From: Vanessa cardui
Taxonomy: Eukaryota > Arthropoda > Insecta > Lepidoptera > Nymphalidae
Assembly (NCBI RefSeq): GCF_905220365.1
Contig: NC_061131.1
Location: forward strand, 4,030,001 to 4,094,000
Reading direction: 5' to 3'
Length of the DNA: 64,000 bases
A program made the translations under genes and the position numbers. Of the stretch, positions 58,093 to 64,000 are shown in pieces (position 1 is the first letter of the stretch; each line of letters begins with the position of its first letter). Under the pieces are notes generated by a model that was not told the DNA's origin, searched no databases, and saw nothing but the letters and a program-made list of their open reading frames with translations.

Positions 58093-60251
58093 TACAAAAT
58101 AATTAATAACTCTTATCAATATTATGTGACCATTTGAGTCCATTTAAATAGTTTAAAATGTCAAACTAATATCTGATACATTGGTTTGTCGTTTAGTACT
58201 ATTGCATGTTTTTCTATTAGTTTTCTAAACCTACACGATACCATCATATAGTATATTTTGTGACTTGTCATTTCCAAACACCAATATCATGTAAGGAAGC
58301 ATTCCAAAGGTTCAATGATCCGCCTCAAACGGCCAATTATTTAGCCGCACGGTTCAGAAATACAATCGATATGCGTTTTCTTTTGGAACTGGGGTTTGCT
58401 AAATAATATTTATTAAAGGTACGGTAAATACCTTACTTTTAAAAATTGATAATCCTGGTAAATTAAAAAGTCATAATAATTATATTGTACCTATATATAT
58501 GGAGTATGTATTCGTATAGCGGTCTAATGAGGTGACTCAGATTTAAAATGAATTTTGTTTACCCAAATTTAAATACGCACCGGATTCTAATAAGCCCTAC
58601 AAAACTCCTTTCCGAGCACCTTCATTAAATCGGGAACAAATTGTAAAATTACGTCATCTATTCGAAAAGCCGCTAAGCATATTTCTCATAAGTGTGTGTG
58701 AAAAGAACCTCGCATTTAATGTAAGTAATCCCCTTATATTGGACATGTAAGTAATCAAACCGTTTTGTATTCCACATCGCATTACATTGCGTTATTTATA
58801 AACGACTCAACATTTTATTTGGATTTAAATTGATCAATGTACGCCGTACAACGCAAATTAAATAACTTCAGATTTATTGTACGTTCAGATGTAATACGAT
58901 GAGGAAGCCGAAACACCCAAAAAGGTCAGGAAAGGTTCCATTTAGGTTTATGTGGCGTTTCGGAAGATTCTAAAGTCAGTTTAATATGTGTTTAGATGAT
59001 GCTAAATCTGTTTTTGCGTCCGGTGGAGTTAAAAAGGTGCTTTAGTAGTTTCATACATATAAATGATTTTCAATTATGTTTAGTATTGTAATTTAAAATA
59101 TTGGTCATTTAATAGTTATCAATCCCATTCGGAGAATCATGATTATATAAAGACTGCAATGTCTATTTAACTCTATCTCAATTGACGTTTTATATAATCA
59201 ATAAAATAAGTTTAAGACAAATTATTATAATATTGTTTAGTTTCTATTAATAATTCAGATAAAAAATAGCTGATTTTATAATAATAGATTTTCATAACGT
59301 TCTTTTATTGTACTTTAATTCTCTATAATCAGTGTGATACAAATGGACTTGTGCTTTGACGTAAAATATTGTTAATGAAGTCCATTCATTAAGAGCTTTA
59401 TGTGTGACATAACCAGCAATAATTAGGATCATTGCTTTGTGCTACATATGTAATCGGAGCATAAAAGTTTAATAATAGAAAATCATCAAAGAGTAATATT
59501 AAGATATAATGAATTAAAAATAATACCCGAAAATTATTTATGACTGTAAATTCATATTTATTAGTTTTTTTATTTTTTATTTAATAATATTTTGTACTAG
59601 AAGTGAAAACAAAAACCTCAACCGTAATAATAAATATGATAATATTAAAACGATATTATCAGATATTTTAAATTAACCCATATCAAATACTATATATGCA
59701 TAGAGTTTCTTTATCTTTCGAATGTCAAGATGCAGCGTCTGCGACGACTCATCTACCGGGCACTCATAGAATTATCAATTTAAAGATAAAATATTTGCAT
59801 AGAATTGATAATATCGCTCAAATTTTTTTTCATTATGGATGTGCCTTGAATTATTTATATATTTAGATAGATAATTATCTATGTGTGCGTGAAAGCCACA
59901 CTTGACACTTCGGAAACTTAATTACATTAGACTAGTGTGGGCGTACTTATCTACAAAAAGTTAGGAACTATTTTTAGAACGCGTTCTCAGCTTTACAAGC
60001 TATGTACGCGTTGAGACTTAGTTTTTAATTTATTTATCCCAAAATTTCTATACAACCAAGAAACCACTTAAACGATGTAACAAGTATTTCCTAATCTCCT
60101 CAAAGGGAAATAAAGCTTTATACCATTTACATACTATTACATGTTACTTTACAAATTACTACATTCAAGTACATACATATATCATAAGATAAATACATTG
60201 CAGTTTTGTTGTTTTTATTGATGGTATCTTAATATTACGAGCGACTAAAAA
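58093..60251. other. AT-rich DNA with moderately GC-richer islands
   Basis: 58310-58390, 58600-58700 and 58770-59040 are less AT-rich and match no repeat in this window. No ORF of note. Confidence 0.4.
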
Positions 60252-60875
60252 AACTCAAATTCAAACTCAAACTCAAATAACTTTATTCAATACAGAAGCA
60301 TTACACTTTCTTATTGATGGTCAATTGAAACACTACCACCGGTCCGGAAAAGAAAATACCCTGACCTGAGAAGAACCGGCGAAAGAAACTCAGCGGGGTT
60401 TTTTTTGTTGTTTGTCTCATATATTATATAAACAATTTAATATGAGATGAAATAGCCAAGAGGCGATCGTTTCATTCCCAAGGTGTGCTATCGATCATAA
60501 ACTCATTAATTGTATAATAGCTTTTTGCACATAAGCGTTCCTAAATATATTTTTTTTTTAATTTGGCAACAGAGGCATTTTGAACGCTTTCTGGGATCCT
60601 GTTGTAAAACCGTATACATTGACCAACAAAGGAGTTACTGACTCTATGCAGTCGAGTAACAGGAGTAACAAGTTTGTGTTTGTTCCTTGTACCAATGTTA
60701 TGAGTATCACATTTTCTCATGAAATCATTAGTATTTTTTCGTACATACATAACATTAGAGAATATATATTGAGAAGCAACAGTCAATATCTTGATTTCTT
60801 TAAATTTATTCCTTAACGATTCTTTAGCTCTTAGGTTATAGATTGCGCGAATAGCCTTACCTGATTGCAAGTAAC
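60252..60875 (-). mobile_element. Jockey/CR1-type LINE 3' end with C-terminal ORF
   Basis: The minus strand: 60870-60541 encodes QSGKAIRAIYNLRAKESLR, ILTVASQYIFSNVMYVRKN and RVSNSFVGQCIRFYNRIPE, the region after the RT domain in these LINEs. A one-base slip near 60555 ends the frame early. The 3' UTR (gaagaaccggc block at 60378-60390) and a GAGTTT-type repeat tail at 60252-60280 follow. Confidence 0.75.
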
Positions 60876-62131
60876 CTCACCTATTGGCAATTTTAATGAT
60901 TTCTTCCATGTGGAACATGGAACATGTATGTATTATTATTTTGTCTTTTTCATTTTAATGTTCAAGTAACTCTGTCTCTGGGCAGTAACGCTTAATTTTG
61001 CTATTTATGAATATATAATTTAAAGATTCAAAATTCAATTTTAATAATTCAAGCATATGGTGGCAATTCGTACTCTTAAAAAAAGTACATTAAATATAAG
61101 ACATCGATAAAATATCAACGCGCCAGTACAAAATGTTACCCAATAAAGATGTATTAAAAACAAAATTATTCATGAGAAAAGCGTTACGATGCTGTTACTG
61201 GTTTATGTGTTAAATTGAGATAAAAGTACGCAATGCGGTTATATTACGATATGGAGAGAGATCGATTCTTAATTCGAGATTCTTGAATTTATGTCGTATT
61301 GAGACATATATTTTACATTATTATTGAACAATAATCTATTGGATCTATAGGATCTATTAAAGTCAAAGTGGTATTCTCACTTGTGAAATGTTGACAAATG
61401 AATTACGGTGTTACGCCATTTTGGTACGTGTGTCCAATAATTTTATAATAATTATAGTCAATTTGAAATATCATGTATTGATATTTTACGCTCGTTTTCT
61501 ATTTTGAGTTTTAGGTTTCTTCTTACAGCATAGTTACGCAATATAGATAGAAAATAATGACACACCAATTAATAAAAAATAGCATAAACAACTTACACCA
61601 AAGGTATTGAGTATTTTATGCTATTTTTATTTAAAATAATAAGGAATATTCCAGTCAATCCCATTGCTAATATATTATTTTATCATAAAATCGTTATATC
61701 TGGTAACTGGAATTGCGTATTACGTTCATGTATCGAATAAGATACTACATATTATAAGGAAGATATTATTAACGTCGACAATGTTGTAACTCCTTAATTA
61801 CTATTAATTTTTGATTGAATGGTATTACAGTGCTTTAATAGAAGATATTCAAAACATAAAAATCATGAAATGGAGTGTTGACGTTAGTTGGGAATTTTTA
61901 CAGGATATTACTAACGACCTTTTAGAAATTGTATGTCTTCTAGTTTTTATTTTTGCATGGATGCATTAGTTGACAATCCCAAAAGTCGATGTCATGTTTA
62001 TTTTGTGGTTTGCATTGATGTTCGTTTCAATAAATTCATTCTCCGGAATCAAAATGGTTGTTTATTGTGACCAATACTTTGAGCCTCTACAATGAGAATG
62101 TGCCCTAGGGTTAATTGGAATAACATAAAGT
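60876..62131. other. AT-rich non-coding stretch
   Basis: Only an AT-rich hairpin at about 61578-61630 stands out. Confidence 0.45.
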
Positions 62132-62371
62132 AACAGCCTGTAAATTTCCAACTGCTGGGCTAATGACCTCCTCTCCCATTAAGGAGAGGGCTTAGAAAAT
62201 ATTCCACCACGCTGTTCCAATGCGTGGTTGAATACACATGTGACAGAATTTCAATGAAACGAGATGAATTAGAAACACAAATTAAGCACATATAGTGGTG
62301 CTTGCCTGGGTTCGAACCCGAAAACATTGGTTGCACAAGATGCACGCGTTCTAATCACGGGGCCATCTCGG
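62132..62371 (-). repeat. SINE-A, nearly full length
   Basis: Tail and body on plus (taacagcctgtaaatttcca, attccaccacgctgttccaa), B box on minus cgggttcgaacccaggcaag, head on minus gagatggccccgtgattaga. Confidence 0.85.
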
Positions 62372-63170
62372 CATGTGGAATGATATATAATTTTTATTTA
62401 CCCCCAAGCAACACAGTCCTTGGCGCACTTACCTTAACTTGGGTAGATATGCCGCTAACGACGTATCATTATTAGCTACCCTAACGCGACACAGTACTTG
62501 GCATGATATGAAATCTTAACTTGGATCTCCTATTCATGTTTGATTTCCGATTCTAAATTAACGAGGCTTCTTGTTTTGATTAGACGCTAAAATTAGAAAA
62601 AGCTTTATGATTTACTATGCATGTATTCTACTAATCAAGCCATTTCCTGTGAAAAATTATGTAAGCCGTCATTTTATGGAGGAAACTAACTTGGCTTTAC
62701 ATTCAAATATTTAATTGATTGCTATCAAAACTAAATGTGCGTACCGAATATCAGATCGATCGGTCAACAGGAAGAGGATCAAATTTCACTAACTTTTATC
62801 CAAACAACAAACAGGTCAATCTAAATAAAACCGTTTATTAATAAAAAACAATGTTATATAAAATTTCAATCGTGGAAAATGAAATAATTTAACATTATTC
62901 TGCCAAAAAGTTTCAAGCATATCATCAAAAATCAGTAACAGACAAGGCATATAATTGAATAACAAATTTTAAAGATAATAAAAGTGTAATTAATATTCGT
63001 TAATTTCATGAAAGTTTAACATTTAATTGTGAATAATTTATTCAGGAGAGGATTTTGATTTTGTTGCCAATTCGTCACAGCTGAATGAATAGCTTGAACT
63101 GTTTACGTTTTCGCTTTGTAATATTGGATATATTCTCCCTGTGAAATGTTAGATAGATAATAAAAGAATA
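62372..63170. other. Non-coding stretch with a short internal duplication
   Basis: A block at about 62407-62445 (caacacagtccttggcgcac, then ttaacttggg) recurs diverged at about 62487-62527 (cgacacagtacttggcatga, then ttaacttgga). The 62690-62805 patch resembles conserved retroelement 3' sequence, at low confidence. Confidence 0.35.
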
Positions 63171-63400
63171 ATCGACTTCAAACAAAACACTATTTCAAAA
63201 CAAATTAATATGCCCTAAAAAGTAAAAAAAAGAGACATATTCAAAACATTGTATAAAGTGTTCTTAAGTAAAATGAAATTAAAAATATTAGACTACTTAA
63301 AAGTCGATTTGCGATTATATGATACAATTATTGTTATATTTGGAGCAATTATCAAATCCAGACGAATTGATAACCTCCTTCTTTTTGAAGTCGGTTAAAA
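63171..63400. mobile_element. MITE with AACCGACTTCAAA-type ends, short copy
   Basis: Reverse orientation relative to 16189-16733: starts cgacttcaaacaaaacacta and ends ttttgaagtcggttaa, with gaattgataacctcctt near the right end. About 310 bases of the long copy's interior are missing. Confidence 0.6.
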
Positions 63401-64000
63401 ATGGAGTTTTTACTGTTTCTTAAAAAATAAAGTTACAAACGAAAGCCAGACAGATCTAGCGTTTAAATAAATTGGTAAGGAGAATGAGCTCTGCAATACA
63501 TCCTTATACAAATATTATCTTTCAAGTGTCATGAGGTTTCGCTCTTTTAAATGGTATAGTTCTATGAGATTTAGATAATTTCAATTTTGAAACATACAAT
63601 TCAGATTAAATGTAAAAAAAACAGTCTAAATAACGAAAGAGAAATAAAACAAAAGCTGGATGAAAGTGCAGAATATTAAAATGATGTAACGAGCTTCCGT
63701 TACAATACAAATATAAATAAATACAATACAAGTCAACATATACATGCGAATACTTATTTGGTTAGTAGGTCTAATTGACCGTTCTTTGTTAATACTATAA
63801 TGAACAACAATTTAAGTACTTACGATTTTGTATTCGCTTTTGATACAGTACTATTTTAACCCGTACGCACAACCTGCCTTACTTTATAACTTGTCATTTG
63901 TAGATATTTTTTGATGTTGGGACGATTTATTGAATGAAAGTTTCTCGAACTACATAATACGATTGTTTTACATTTTTGGAAAGACCGAAACCACATTATC
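63401..64000. other. AT-rich non-coding stretch
   Basis: Nothing recognised. Confidence 0.45.

Noticed and set aside
1..64000. CRISPR array, bacterial operon or prophage
   Set aside because: No regularly spaced repeats and no dense coding; the sequence is clearly of animal, repeat-rich type.

Overview
The window looks like gene-poor nuclear DNA of a lepidopteran insect (butterfly or moth). It is very AT-rich and lacks long host open reading frames. It is littered with dispersed repeats that I recognise as lepidopteran: tRNA-headed SINEs, RTE-type and Jockey/CR1-type LINE tails, TIR mini-transposons and an R1-clade LINE. No host gene can be called with confidence. The two best non-LINE coding candidates are a 186-residue minus-strand ORF at 20476-21036, which belongs to a recurrent invertebrate family resembling restriction-endonuclease-fold proteins, and a possible exon at 12028-12219 that runs into a SINE.

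Layout. 1-12000: AT-rich sequence with SINE copies (local names SINE-A, SINE-B, SINE-M), RTE 3' tails and a TA-type MITE at 8873-9187. 12000-24000: the possible exon, a perfect bZIP-like palindrome (15865-15894), a 540-bp MITE (16189-16733), a 5'-inverted RTE tail (18638-18785), the 186-aa ORF, and a hAT-type MITE with an 8-bp target duplication inside a SINE (23065-23349). 24000-41000: mostly unique AT-rich DNA with decayed SINE and LINE pieces, a second hAT-type MITE with an 8-bp target duplication (34913-35261), and a SINE flanked by 95-bp direct repeats.

41390-46345 (minus strand): a long decayed Jockey/CR1-superfamily LINE with an FP25K-like ORF1, an APE endonuclease and a reverse transcriptase, broken by several frameshifts. 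47311-52689 (plus strand): a structurally complete 5.38-kb R1-clade LINE, GC-rich against the AT-rich surroundings. It starts with an Inr/DPE-type promoter, ends in an A tail and is flanked by a perfect 15-bp target duplication. It sits in frame within the last codons of an older RTE-type ORF relic. Its ORF1 is nearly intact, but ORF2 carries frameshifts, an internal endonuclease deletion and an amber stop, so this copy is dead. 52700-64000: AT-rich DNA with a full SINE-M, an RTE tail, a Jockey-type LINE 3' end, a SINE-A and an internally deleted copy of the 16189 MITE.

The genes do not form a host pathway. What connects the features is their order of nesting: RTE relic then R1 element; SINE-A then hAT MITE; RTE tail then SINE-A; SINE-M then a palindromic insert. 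This gives a relative chronology of mobile-element activity. Family names such as R1, RTE, Jockey/CR1, hAT and Metulj rest on motif recognition only; no database search was possible.
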